Assembly: GCF_002119405.1 (NCBI RefSeq)
Contig: NZ_MTBG01000029.1
Location: forward strand, 1-43,598
DNA: 43,598 nt
Source: Pseudoruegeria sp. SK021
GTDB lineage: Bacteria; Pseudomonadota; Alphaproteobacteria; Rhodobacterales; Rhodobacteraceae
Direction: 5' to 3'
The translations under genes were made by a program, and so were the position numbers. The notes below the pieces were generated by a model. It saw nothing but the letters and a program-made list of their open reading frames with translations. It made no database searches and was not told the origin of the DNA. Positions 32,697 to 41,104 of the stretch are shown in pieces (position 1 is the first letter of the stretch; every line of letters begins with the position of its first letter).

Positions 32697-33614
32697 ATGT
32701 CAGCAGCGCAAAAGATCAAGGTCGGGGTCGTCGGGCTTGGGTCTATGGGACTGGGGATGGCGCTTGTCCTAGCGTCAAAAGGGTTCAGCGTCGCCGCCTT
32801 TGATCTGTCGGGCGCCGCCTTGGCCAAAGCCGAAGATGGGGGGGCGTCCATCACACCCAGCGCGGCCGACGTCTTTGCCGTCTCTGACGTCGTCGTCCTG
32901 TCGCTTCCGGCGGCACAGCACGTTCAAGCGGTGATGACCGAGGCGCAAGAGGCCGGACATCTTGCCAAAGGCGTGCCGCCCAAGGTCGTGATTGATACGT
33001 CCACATCGGAGGTCGAGGTCAGCCGCAGTCTGGCTGCGCGTTTGGATGTGACCGGCCACGGCTTTCTGGATGCGCCGGTCAGCGGTGGACCATCCGGCGC
33101 CGCGGCAGGCACGCTGGCCACCATGGTTGGCGGGGATGAGACCTATTTCACCATGGCGCTGCCGGTGCTCGAAGCGATCGCCGCCAAGATTATCTTTGTC
33201 GGACCCAGCGGCGCGGGCAATGTCGCCAAACTGGTGAACAATATGCTGGTGGCCAGCCACATGATAACCACGCTCGAAGCCGTTCGCTTGGCCGAGGCCG
33301 CTGGCGTCAGCGCAGCAGATGCCCTGCGGGTGGTGAATTCCGCCACCGGACGCAGCGCCATCAGCGAAATTCATTTCCCGAACTGGGTGCTTCCGCGCAG
33401 CTTTGACAGCGGCTTTTCGGCAGGCCTGATGCGCAAAGATGTCCGCCTCGCCCGTGAACTGGCCGCGCAACTTGGCTGCGAAATGCCGGTTGCCGACCTT
33501 GTGGCCGAGATGTGGTCCGAACCGCGGTCTGAGTTGACAGACAGCGACGATTTCATGCTGATGGGCGACCCGCAAGCGGCGCGCTTTACGACGAAGGAGA
33601 CAACCAATGGCTGA
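32697..33614 (+). CDS. 3-hydroxyisobutyrate dehydrogenase-family NAD(P) oxidoreductase, 305 aa
   Basis: This is a beta-hydroxyacid dehydrogenase (GarR/MmsB/LtnD group). The nucleotide fold has VGVVGLGSMGLGMALVLASK (residues 9-28), the substrate loop is DAPVSGGPSGAAAGTLATMV (125-144), and the catalytic Lys is about K178 in GAGNVAKLVNN. It reversibly oxidises a 3-hydroxy acid to its semialdehyde, which the aldehyde dehydrogenase encoded next (8-bp overlap) could oxidise further. GAGGG precedes the ATG. Substrate not determinable from sequence. Confidence 0.88.
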   Translation: MSAAQKIKVGVVGLGSMGLGMALVLASKGFSVAAFDLSGAALAKAEDGGASITPSAADVFAVSDVVVLSLPAAQHVQAVMTEAQEAGHLAKGVPPKVVIDTSTSEVEVSRSLAARLDVTGHGFLDAPVSGGPSGAAAGTLATMVGGDETYFTMALPVLEAIAAKIIFVGPSGAGNVAKLVNNMLVASHMITTLEAVRLAEAAGVSAADALRVVNSATGRSAISEIHFPNWVLPRSFDSGFSAGLMRKDVRLARELAAQLGCEMPVADLVAEMWSEPRSELTDSDDFMLMGDPQAARFTTKETTNG

Positions 33615-35151
33615 TGGTGCAGCACCACGGGGTGACGTTTCGGACCGCGTCACCGACCTTTTGCAAACCCTTCTGGGCACGCAGGCCGTCCAAAGCTATG
33701 TCGGCGGCGCGTTCGTGTCCGGCGCGGGCCAATCGCTTGATCTGACCGACCCGGCAACGGGCAAGGTTTTCGCGCAATACAGCGATGCCGGCCCCGACGT
33801 CGTGGCGCAGGCAGGCCAAGCCGCCGAGGCTGCGCAGAAGGAATGGTGGGCTAAAACCGCGTCCGAGCGTGGCCGCATCATGTTCGAAATCGGCCGCCAA
33901 ATTCGCGCCCATGCCGAACCGCTCTCGCAACTCGAAGCGCTTTCGACCGGGCGACCGATCCGCGATGCAGGGGGCGAGCCAGCCCGCATGGCCGAGATGT
34001 TCGAATATTACGCGGGCTGGTGCGACAAGATCACCGGCGACGTCATTCCGGTGCCAAGCACGCATCTGAACTATACCCGCCACGAACCCATCGGCGTTGT
34101 GGCACAAATCACGCCTTGGAATGCACCGTTGTTCACCTGCTGCTGGCAAGTGGCCCCTGCGATTTGCGCGGGCAACGCGGTCATCTTGAAGCCGTCGGAA
34201 CTGACCCCCCTCAGCTCAATCGTGATCGGGGTTCTGTGCGAAAAAGCGGGTGTGCCGCGCGGTCTGGTCAACGTCTTGGCTGGCGCAGGTCCGACCACCG
34301 GCCAAGCGATGGTCGATCACCCTGCAACCGGTTTGGTCGTCTTCGTCGGTTCCGCCGCAGCAGGCAGCGCGATTGCCGCGCGTGCGGCACTAAAGCCGAT
34401 GCCATCGGTTCTGGAACTTGGTGGGAAATCTGCCAATATCATCTTCCCAGACGCGGATATCGACCGCGCGGTGATTGGGGCGCAGGCCGCGATTTTCGCC
34501 AGTTGCGGCCAAAGCTGCGTCGCCGGATCACGCCTGTTGGTGCATCGCTCGGTCCACGCGGAAGTGGTCGAGAAATTGGCCACGGCCAGCGCGCGTATTC
34601 CGGTCGGAATGCCAATGGACCCCACGACCCAGATCGGTCCGGTTAACAATCAGGCGCAATGGACCAAGATCGACGCGATGGTGCGCGATGCCGTGGATCA
34701 GGGCGCCGTCCTTACCACAGGCGGCGGCAAACCCGATGCCTTGTCCGACAGTGGCGGCTTCTTCTTTGCCCCCACCGTTCTGGATCACGTCCGCCAAGAC
34801 ATGACCATCGCCCGCGACGAGGTCTTCGGCCCGGTTCTGTCTGTGTTAACCTTCGACGACGAAGCCGAAGCGGTGGCGATTGCCAACGCCACCCCCTATG
34901 GGCTGGCAGGGGCGGTCTGGACACAGGATGTTGGTCGTGCGCACCGCATGGCGGCGCAGGTCCGGGCGGGCACCTTCTGGGTTAACAGCTATAAGACAAT
35001 CAACGTGATGTCGCCCTTCGGCGGTTTTGGGCGGTCGGGCTATGGCCGCTCGTCAGGCCGCGAGGCCTTGGCCGCCTATACCCAGACCAAATCCGTCTGG
35101 GTCGAAACCGCCGAGACCCCTGCAATCGGCTTTGGTTATGCCCCGGGCTGA
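33607..35151 (+). CDS. NAD(P)-dependent aldehyde dehydrogenase, 514 aa
   Basis: This is a cytosolic aldehyde dehydrogenase of the main superfamily. Catalytic residues are all present: N172 (ITPWNAP), K195 (ILKPSE), E270 (LELGGKS) and C304 (CGQSCVAGSRLL). The GSAAAGSAIA segment binds NAD and the DEVFGPVLSVLTF region is conserved. The AAGGAG site lies inside the 3' end of the preceding dehydrogenase gene with a 7-nt spacer. It is paired with that enzyme for oxidation of a hydroxy acid through its semialdehyde. Confidence 0.9.
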   Translation: MADGAAPRGDVSDRVTDLLQTLLGTQAVQSYVGGAFVSGAGQSLDLTDPATGKVFAQYSDAGPDVVAQAGQAAEAAQKEWWAKTASERGRIMFEIGRQIRAHAEPLSQLEALSTGRPIRDAGGEPARMAEMFEYYAGWCDKITGDVIPVPSTHLNYTRHEPIGVVAQITPWNAPLFTCCWQVAPAICAGNAVILKPSELTPLSSIVIGVLCEKAGVPRGLVNVLAGAGPTTGQAMVDHPATGLVVFVGSAAAGSAIAARAALKPMPSVLELGGKSANIIFPDADIDRAVIGAQAAIFASCGQSCVAGSRLLVHRSVHAEVVEKLATASARIPVGMPMDPTTQIGPVNNQAQWTKIDAMVRDAVDQGAVLTTGGGKPDALSDSGGFFFAPTVLDHVRQDMTIARDEVFGPVLSVLTFDDEAEAVAIANATPYGLAGAVWTQDVGRAHRMAAQVRAGTFWVNSYKTINVMSPFGGFGRSGYGRSSGREALAAYTQTKSVWVETAETPAIGFGYAPG

Positions 35152-35161
35152 TCTTTGTGCG

Positions 35162-35243
35162 GGGCGGTATCGCCCTACCCCAGCTTTTACGTCATAAGGC
35201 CACATCACAAAAATCCGTGGCCATCCGGGTGCCATGAGGCACC
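35162..35243 (+). promoter_or_regulatory. Three consecutive small hairpins before the membrane module
   Basis: GGGCG-GTAT-CGCCC (35162-35175), GGCCAC with GTGGCC (35198-35222, 13-nt loop) and GGTGCC-ATGA-GGCACC (35228-35243) fill the 110-bp spacer after the aldehyde dehydrogenase gene. The last ends 19 bp before the ATG at 35263, just ahead of the AGAGGGA ribosome site. They may adjust relative expression of the enzymes and the membrane genes. Confidence 0.4.
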
Positions 35244-35262
35244 ACAACAGAGAGGGAAACCA

Positions 35263-36084
35263 ATGCAAGACATAAAGGATCTGATCCTTGACTGGCGACT
35301 GCATCTGAGTGTGCTTGTCATCACCATTCTATGCGAGATGATCGGCGTGATCGCCATCCCAATCGGGATCGGATCGATCCTGCTTTTGCCGCTGCTCTAC
35401 GCCTTCGTGATGGGCCTACTGATCAACCCGAACGTCATTAAAAAAGCCGGTGGGTGGCTGAAAGACCGCGACGTGCGCGCCGCCTCGCCGCTGATCGTCA
35501 TTGCGATCATGCCATTCATCGCCAAGTTCGGGACCATCATTGGGCCGTCCATACAGCAAATCATCGATGCGGGCCCCGCGCTGATCTTGCAAGAATTGGG
35601 CAACCTGGGCACGATCGTTATCGCCTTTCCCATCGCGGTTCTGGTCCTGCGCATGGGGCGCGAATCCATCGGGGCGTGTTTCTCGGTCGCCCGCGAACCA
35701 AACATCGCCATTATCGCCGACAAATACGGCCTGAAAAGCGATGAAGGCACCGGCGTCATGGGGGTCTATGTGATCGGCACCCTGTTCGGCACCTTTATCT
35801 TCGCGATCCTTGCCTCGGTCTTGGCAAACACCGGAATATTTTCGATCGAAGCACTGGCAATGGCGTGTGGCATCGGCTCGGGATCGATGATGGCGGCCTG
35901 TTCGGGCGCGCTGGCCCATTCTGTGCCGGACATGCAGGATCAGATTCTGGCATTGGCCGCCGCATCGAACGTGCTGACGTATGCCACCGGCATGTATCTG
36001 TGCATCTTCGTTGCCCTTCCGGTGACCGAGAAACTTTACGACCTGCTGGGCCGCAAGGACACTACCGTGAAAGCCGGGGAATGA
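35263..36084 (+). CDS. DUF3100-type integral membrane protein, putative transporter, 273 aa
   Basis: This is a hydrophobic protein with about eight spans, opening LRLHLSVLV-like (DWRLHLSVLVITILCEMIG). Characteristic segments are LLPLLYAFVMGLLI, KFGTIIGPSIQQIIDAGPAL, GRESIGACFSVAREPNIAII and the glycine-rich ACGIGSGSMMAACSGALAH, where short G/S/A repeats could line a substrate site. I assign it to DUF3100, whose function is not established. It is followed directly by a smaller membrane gene, so the pair probably forms a two-subunit carrier for the compound handled by the M20, dehydrogenase and aldehyde dehydrogenase genes. The ATG at 35263 has AGAGGGA upstream. A longer frame to 35155 is unlikely. 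Confidence 0.7.
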   Translation: MQDIKDLILDWRLHLSVLVITILCEMIGVIAIPIGIGSILLLPLLYAFVMGLLINPNVIKKAGGWLKDRDVRAASPLIVIAIMPFIAKFGTIIGPSIQQIIDAGPALILQELGNLGTIVIAFPIAVLVLRMGRESIGACFSVAREPNIAIIADKYGLKSDEGTGVMGVYVIGTLFGTFIFAILASVLANTGIFSIEALAMACGIGSGSMMAACSGALAHSVPDMQDQILALAAASNVLTYATGMYLCIFVALPVTEKLYDLLGRKDTTVKAGE

Positions 36085-36086
36085 TC

Positions 36087-36563
36087 ATGAGCAACACCGA
36101 AACCTATACCGACCCCACCGAACAGCGCCATCTGAGCCTGCGTGACCACGCCTTGGTGCTGATCATCATTTGCTTCATCGGTCTTATCGGCAATACCGTC
36201 GCAACCGACAACACCTTGGCCGAAGGCTTTGTCGGCCTGATCGTCATCTACGTCATCTGCATGATCGGGGTCGCCCTGACCCGCCACGTGCCGCTGAAAT
36301 TGCCGTCGGTTGCTTGGATTTCGCTGGTCGGAATTATTGCCACTCTGCCGTGGACACCGGGCAGCGGTTGGATTCTGGAACAGGTCAAGCATGTGAATTT
36401 TCTGACGCTTGCAACGCCCTGTCTGGCCTATGCGGGCATTGCGATAGCCCGGCACGAGATCGAAATCGCCAAAACTTCGGGCTGGAAAATTTTCATCGTC
36501 GCCCTGCTGGTGATGACCGGCACCTATGTTGGTTCAGCGTTCGTGGCGGATCTGTTCCTGTAA
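36087..36563 (+). CDS. Small integral membrane protein, partner of the DUF3100-type protein, 158 aa
   Basis: About five hydrophobic segments are visible, including HALVLIIICFIGLIGNTVA, FVGLIVIYVICMIGVALT and VNFLTLATPCLAYAGIAIAR, with the family-like VPLKLPSVAWISLVGIIATL between them. No enzymatic motif is present. GGGGA sits 6 nt before the ATG at 36087. An ATG at 36081 overlapping the previous stop (ATGA) is the alternative. The gene is translationally coupled to the DUF3100-type gene. The pairing recalls two-part carriers such as MadL/MadM in layout only. Function unknown. Confidence 0.65.
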   Translation: MSNTETYTDPTEQRHLSLRDHALVLIIICFIGLIGNTVATDNTLAEGFVGLIVIYVICMIGVALTRHVPLKLPSVAWISLVGIIATLPWTPGSGWILEQVKHVNFLTLATPCLAYAGIAIARHEIEIAKTSGWKIFIVALLVMTGTYVGSAFVADLFL

Positions 36564-36639
36564 TCATGAAGACGGCTTGATTTAGCCTACAACATGCCAA
36601 GGGGCAGCGCTGTTTGCTCTGCCCTTTGAGCGAACGATT

Positions 36640-36825
36640 GGATCCGCCGGCATTCAAGCCAAGCGCTCCATCGACAGTTAAATCGGATTTTACAACGCCG
36701 AGAGGCCGCACACCGCCTTCGATAAACGACCGCCCGACGACGCGGACTTTGACCCGAGACAGATGAACCCAGCGGCATGAAATCTAACTGGGATGCATCT
36801 TAGCTGAACCGCAAACCTGTTCAGA
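36640..36825 (+). pseudogene. IS3-family OrfB C-terminal remnant
   Basis: One frame reads AGIQAKRSIDS, stop, IGFYNAERPHTAFDKRPPDD and on to NLTGMHLS, the usual end of an IS3-type DDE transposase (YN-x-x-RPH-x-x-L motif), with two in-frame stops. The last 42 nt (36784-36825) match the minus-strand sequence of 42625-42666 in 37 of 42 positions, so it is the tail of an element related to the one at the right end of the window. No inverted repeat was identified. Confidence 0.7.
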
Positions 36826-36882
36826 TCAACCGAGCCACCTCTGAACTCAGTGCGCAGTCGCTTCACGCGTTTGAAAAAATCT

Positions 36883-36907
36883 CGAGTAAAAATCAATCTT
36901 TTACTCG
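36883..36907. promoter_or_regulatory. 9-bp inverted repeat upstream of the EamA transporter gene
   Basis: CGAGTAAAA (36883-36891) and TTTTACTCG (36899-36907) are perfect complements around 7 nt, 61 bp before the ATG at 36969. The A/T-rich dyad looks like a regulator binding site in the promoter. It may also be a bidirectional hairpin ending the IS remnant. Confidence 0.45.
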
Positions 36908-36968
36908 TTTCACATCACGTATATGGAGCCAATTCCTGACGCTATTTTTCACCGAAGGCCCACTGCAC

Positions 36969-37844
36969 ATGCAAAAAGCTGGCTTGCTGCGGTTGGTCGC
37001 GGTCGTTTTTACGGCTGTGACGTGTTTGACGATCGGCGATGTGGCGGGAAAACTTCTGACCGCTGGGGGCGTCAGCCCCTATCTAGTGGCATGGCTAAGA
37101 TTTGCCTTGGCAGCCCTTATACTCGTTCCGTTCAGCGGGTTAAAACGTCAAGAACTGCCTAATCTGCTTGATCGGCGGATCTTTTTCCGGGCCGTTTGCG
37201 TCGTCGGTGGCGTCATCTGTATTTTGACAGCCCTAAAGACCGCCCCTATGGCAGATGCTTTTGGTGCGTTTTTTATCGGCCCCATCGTGTCCTACGTGCT
37301 GGCAATCATCTTTTTGAATGAACACCCATCGCGCTTACGCAGTGCATTGCTGGCCGTGAGTTTTCTTGGCGTCATGCTGGTGGTGAAGCCAAGCTTTGAT
37401 ATGTCCATAGGATTGGTATTTGCGCTGGCGGCAGGAGTCTTTCACGGCACGTTCCTCGTCGCCACGCGAACGGTGGCTGGCGAGTTTCGGCCCCGCTTTC
37501 TTCTGATTTCGCAACTGTTGATCGGCACAGTGATTTTGACGCCGTTAGGCTTCAGTTCAGAATTTCCAAACATGAACCTTAACCTGTCTGGTCTCGTGAT
37601 CATCAGCGCAGCCGGATCAGCGGTCGGGAATTACTTACTGGTTGTTGCAAGCAAAACAGCAGAAGCAAGCCTTGTTGCGCCACTTATTTACAGTCAACTT
37701 ATACCGGCAACGGTCTTTGGGGTGTTGGTTTTTGGCGACTTGCCAGACGCGTACTCGCTTATCGGTCTAACCATGATTGTGACATCTGGGGTGGGCTCGT
37801 TGGTCGCAAGCCAAGCGTCGATCCTAAAACATCTGCGAGGGTGA
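36969..37844 (+). CDS. EamA/DMT family transporter, 291 aa
   Basis: This is an inner-membrane drug/metabolite carrier with ten predicted spans in two repeated EamA halves. The first half contains GDVAGKLLTAGGVSPYLVAW (about residues 23-42) and TALKTAPMADAFGAFFIGPI, and the second contains AGVFHGTFLVATRTV and AEASLVAPLIYSQLIPATVF. Length is normal. Members export amino acids or small metabolites. Substrate unknown. It stands alone downstream of a dyad and the IS3 tail, with no close partner gene. Confidence 0.87.
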   Translation: MQKAGLLRLVAVVFTAVTCLTIGDVAGKLLTAGGVSPYLVAWLRFALAALILVPFSGLKRQELPNLLDRRIFFRAVCVVGGVICILTALKTAPMADAFGAFFIGPIVSYVLAIIFLNEHPSRLRSALLAVSFLGVMLVVKPSFDMSIGLVFALAAGVFHGTFLVATRTVAGEFRPRFLLISQLLIGTVILTPLGFSSEFPNMNLNLSGLVIISAAGSAVGNYLLVVASKTAEASLVAPLIYSQLIPATVFGVLVFGDLPDAYSLIGLTMIVTSGVGSLVASQASILKHLRG

Positions 37845-38044
37845 CCGGGTCCAGTTACAGACTTCTGATGTCAAAAGACGACCGAACACCCTAGCAATGC
37901 CGTCACGAAATCCTAGCGACTGGCCCAAATTCCTACGACCACTTCTGTCCCTCGTCAGTCGCTTCGGTTTAACAACGGGTCCGTCTTTGCCAGGCCCATC
38001 CGGGGCACAGGAACACTATCCTCTTGAGTGGGGCAAAGGCCTGT

Positions 38045-39454
38045 TCAGGTCGGCTCGCCTAACGCGAGGTACAGCGCGATGCGGTTGGTCAGAAGCGCGG
38101 CCTGACTTTGCACCACTTCGACTTTCGCGCCGTTGACGAACTGTTGCAGCGTCAACAATTGGGTCATGTCCATCACCCCGGCGACATAGTTTTCCTGACC
38201 GAGGGCGACCACGGCTTCGGCATCCGCCAGCGCAGCCTGAAGACTGGCAAGGCTTTCACGTAACAGCTTTTCGTTGGCCATGCGGGTTTCAACCTCGGCA
38301 TAGGCTTCTAGAACCGTTTGACCGTAAAGCGATGTCGCCGCAGCCTGACTGGCGGTCATTTGGATCACTTGGGCGTTCAGCGCCCCACCGTCGAAGATCG
38401 GCTGCAACAGCCCGATACCGGCGCGCAAGAAATCTGGATTTGCGCCAAGCAGTGCGATGTTCGGGTCAAACAATCTTCCGCCGCTCGCCGCGAGCGAGAC
38501 CCCAGGCAGTCGCGCAAGTTTGGCCACCTCGACATTGTAGAAGGCAGCGATCACCTGATTGCGGGCGGCAATAATGTCAGGACGCCGGTCAAGAAGCGAC
38601 AGGGGCTGGCCTGCGGAAACGCGTCCCGGCATACGCGGAAAGCTGGTCCCGGATTTCAGTTTGAGGTTGGGATAACGGCCCACGAGAACTTCCAAAGCGG
38701 CGGTGGCCTCATTGGCACGAATCCGCAGTTGCGGGATGGCGGCGCGTGCCCCACTGAGCCGGGCCTGCGCCTGCACCACGTCGAAATCCGAAACTTGGCC
38801 CGCGGCCTCTTTATCTTTGGCAAGCACCAAAAGGGTCTCGTAAAACGCGGCCGTTTGCTGCGCCACAGAGATGAGTTTGGCAATCTCGATGCTGGACACC
38901 CAAGTGCGCGCGACGGTGGCTGCAATGGATTGATTGGCGAATGCGGCTTGGTTCGCCACCGCGGCCGCGCTGGCGGCGGCACTGGCTTGACCTGATCGCA
39001 ACTGTCCCCAGAGATCGACCTCCCATGACACCATCAACTCGGCGCCACTTGCGCGGGAGGTCCGGCTGTCGGTCAAATCGCGCATTTGCTGGCCACCTGC
39101 GGTGGCACCTACGGTTGGCAAGATCGGCGCGCCTGCGATTGTCACCACCTGCAATGCCGCATCCACCTGCGCGGCCGCAGCCTTCAGGTCCGCGTTGTTG
39201 CGCAAGGCTTCGTTGACCAAGCTGGTCATGTTGGGGTCCCGAAAGCTTGCGACCCAAGGGCCGCCAACCACACTTGTTGGCGCCCCGTCAGATGACCACG
39301 CTGCGGGGATTTCGGTCCCTGCTGGCAGCGCCGCGTCGATCAGGGCTGCGTCCTCGGGAGGCGTCGCCAGCGCGCAGCCGGTCAGCGCGATGGCGACCAC
39401 CACAATAGCGAGACGCTGAAAGCGTAAGCCCGAACCCATCGGTTGATCATCCAT
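38045..39454 (-). CDS. NodT-family outer-membrane efflux lipoprotein (TolC-like), 469 aa
   Basis: This is an outer-membrane channel of a tripartite efflux system. The signal sequence ends in the lipobox ALTGCALA, giving a lipid-anchored Cys near residue 27. Two OEP repeats follow, with SWEVDLWGQLRSGQASAAAS in the first and LLDRRPDIIAARNQVIAAFY in the second; GIGLLQPIFDGG-type and TLQQFVNGAKVEVVQSQ segments are typical. A GAGGT site precedes the ATG. It follows the HlyD-type adaptor gene by 9 bp, so both are made together. Confidence 0.9.
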   Translation of the reverse strand: MDDQPMGSGLRFQRLAIVVVAIALTGCALATPPEDAALIDAALPAGTEIPAAWSSDGAPTSVVGGPWVASFRDPNMTSLVNEALRNNADLKAAAAQVDAALQVVTIAGAPILPTVGATAGGQQMRDLTDSRTSRASGAELMVSWEVDLWGQLRSGQASAAASAAAVANQAAFANQSIAATVARTWVSSIEIAKLISVAQQTAAFYETLLVLAKDKEAAGQVSDFDVVQAQARLSGARAAIPQLRIRANEATAALEVLVGRYPNLKLKSGTSFPRMPGRVSAGQPLSLLDRRPDIIAARNQVIAAFYNVEVAKLARLPGVSLAASGGRLFDPNIALLGANPDFLRAGIGLLQPIFDGGALNAQVIQMTASQAAATSLYGQTVLEAYAEVETRMANEKLLRESLASLQAALADAEAVVALGQENYVAGVMDMTQLLTLQQFVNGAKVEVVQSQAALLTNRIALYLALGEPT

Positions 39455-39463
39455 GCAGGTACC

Positions 39464-40606
39464 TCAGAATGGAAGCGGATAGAGCCAACGGCCCCATGTA
39501 TAGGCGCGAAGCGCAATTTGGCTGACCCATGTATACGGGCTGTCTTCGGTCGTCGCGATCAGCACCGCCCCTTCGGCCCCGATTGGCAAATGGACCGACG
39601 CGTCATCTAGGCTGATCCGTACCGGGAACCGCACTTCGGGTGACGGACCGTCGGGAAAAATCGGCAGGTCCCCGGATGGCAAGAACTGACCTTTGCCGCT
39701 GGCCCACCAGATGTCATCCACCTTGCCGCTAAAGGTCTTGCCGGGATATTTATTCAGCGCGACGACCACCGGCTGACCGGCCTCGACGAATTTCAGGTTC
39801 TCTTGTCGATAGGTCGCCAGGATATAGGGATCGTCCAGAATGAAGCTGGCGATTGCGCCGGCGCGAATAATGCCCGTGACCATGCCTTCTTCGACCTGCA
39901 AGTTGATGATCATGCCGTCTCCGGGTGCGGTGATCACCGTCTGGTCGAGGTAATACTGCGCCTGATCCAGTTGCGCCTGTGCTTCTGCAACCGAGGTGTT
40001 CACGCCGTCGATTTGCGAGTTGAAGGCGATCTTGGCGCGGTTCCATTCCGCGACGGCGGCTGAAACAGCGGCGTCACCTTCGACCACCTTCGCGGTCCAT
40101 TCCTGCGCCTCTTCTTGCGGCGCGGCGCGTTTGGCGGCAAGGCCGACAAAGCGCGTTTCCTGAACCTTGTCAAACGCGAGGGCGGCCTTGGCGCGGTTGA
40201 CCGATTGGGCGGCGACTTCGACATCGGCTTCAAGGATCGCCACATTCTGTACGGCGGCGGCCAATGACGCTTGGGCTTGGTTCACCTGATACTGGTAAAG
40301 GCGCTTGTCGAACACAAACAGCGGATCGCCCTTTTTCACCGGCACGTTCTGCTTCACGACGACTTGCTCGACCAAGGTCGGCTCTGGCAAGCGCGGGATC
40401 AACTGGACGGTCGGGCGCACGACCATAAGTTCCTCAGAAATCGGCGCGATGAACCGGGATCCCACCAGCGGCACCAGCACGAGATGCAGGAACACAAAGC
40501 CGGTGACGACGCCCCATGCCGGCGTTAAGCGCAACAACTTGAACTTGAAGAACACCAACCGAACAAAAATGGCGTAGACGACCGTTACAACGACAACAAA
40601 AAGCAT
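39464..40606 (-). CDS. HlyD/EmrA-like membrane-fusion adaptor, 380 aa
   Basis: This is a periplasmic adaptor anchored by two N-terminal membrane segments (LFVVVVTVVYAIFVRLVFFK and GVVTGFVFLHLVLVPLVGS). It has a biotinyl-lipoyl-like part (VVVKQNVPVKKGDPLFVFDK), a helical hairpin rich in Ala and Gln (residues about 130-215), and the returning strand TVITAPGDGMIINLQVEEGM. The two-helix start is like YiaV/YibH-type adaptors rather than AcrA. It directly follows the DUF3302 gene, as in the enterobacterial yiaW/yiaV pair. No inner-membrane pump gene is adjacent. Confidence 0.88.
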   Translation of the reverse strand: MLFVVVVTVVYAIFVRLVFFKFKLLRLTPAWGVVTGFVFLHLVLVPLVGSRFIAPISEELMVVRPTVQLIPRLPEPTLVEQVVVKQNVPVKKGDPLFVFDKRLYQYQVNQAQASLAAAVQNVAILEADVEVAAQSVNRAKAALAFDKVQETRFVGLAAKRAAPQEEAQEWTAKVVEGDAAVSAAVAEWNRAKIAFNSQIDGVNTSVAEAQAQLDQAQYYLDQTVITAPGDGMIINLQVEEGMVTGIIRAGAIASFILDDPYILATYRQENLKFVEAGQPVVVALNKYPGKTFSGKVDDIWWASGKGQFLPSGDLPIFPDGPSPEVRFPVRISLDDASVHLPIGAEGAVLIATTEDSPYTWVSQIALRAYTWGRWLYPLPF

Positions 40607-41104
40607 CTATTCGCGCCCTTGCTTGGTTGGGTCCGCATCAGGGGTGCGTGGGGCTGAATTTGGCTCGTGTTGCGTCGGAGCGGCCTCTGTCGCCCGCGCC
40701 AATCCCGCCTCGCGATCGATGGCCGCATCAATTGCGGCGTCTCGTTCGGGGGGCCGCCTTTTCTTGCCATATGCATAGGCAGTGAGATGCTCCATGGATT
40801 GTTGTTCCGAGACCCGTTCGGCCTGCGGAAAGTACCGGATATCGACCTTGTCCGTCGGCTTGAACGCCCAAATCAGCGCCTGAATCCACGGGACAATCGC
40901 CGCAAATCCGACCCAGCCCATGGCATAGATCGCTTCAGCGTCCGGATGGTTGCGCGCGATGGCAATCCTGCCCGGCAGTCCGAGGACCAAAACGACCAGC
41001 CACAATCCCCCCAGCACCGATACGAACCCGCAGCCTAGGGTGATAAAATCCCAGAAATAGGGGGAGGCCGTAAATTCGGCCCATTTCCCGGTAATCTCGT
41101 TCAT
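40607..41104 (-). CDS. DUF3302 (YiaW-like) inner-membrane protein, 165 aa
   Basis: Two membrane helices occupy the first 90 residues (FWDFITLGCGFVSVLGGLWL then GWVGFAAIVPWIQALIWAFK), separated by LGLPGRIAIARNHPDAEAI, which is the DUF3302 signature. The C-terminal 60 residues are hydrophilic and low in complexity. It is regularly paired with HlyD-type adaptors and may anchor or regulate them. Its start overlaps the stop of a tiny upstream frame (ATGA), and its stop is directly followed by the adaptor gene. Confidence 0.82.
   Translation of the reverse strand: MNEITGKWAEFTASPYFWDFITLGCGFVSVLGGLWLVVLVLGLPGRIAIARNHPDAEAIYAMGWVGFAAIVPWIQALIWAFKPTDKVDIRYFPQAERVSEQQSMEHLTAYAYGKKRRPPERDAAIDAAIDREAGLARATEAAPTQHEPNSAPRTPDADPTKQGRE

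Noticed and set aside
32775-33680. 301-codon minus-strand frame across the hydroxyacid dehydrogenase gene
   Set aside because: Shadow of a gene with all catalytic motifs on the other strand.
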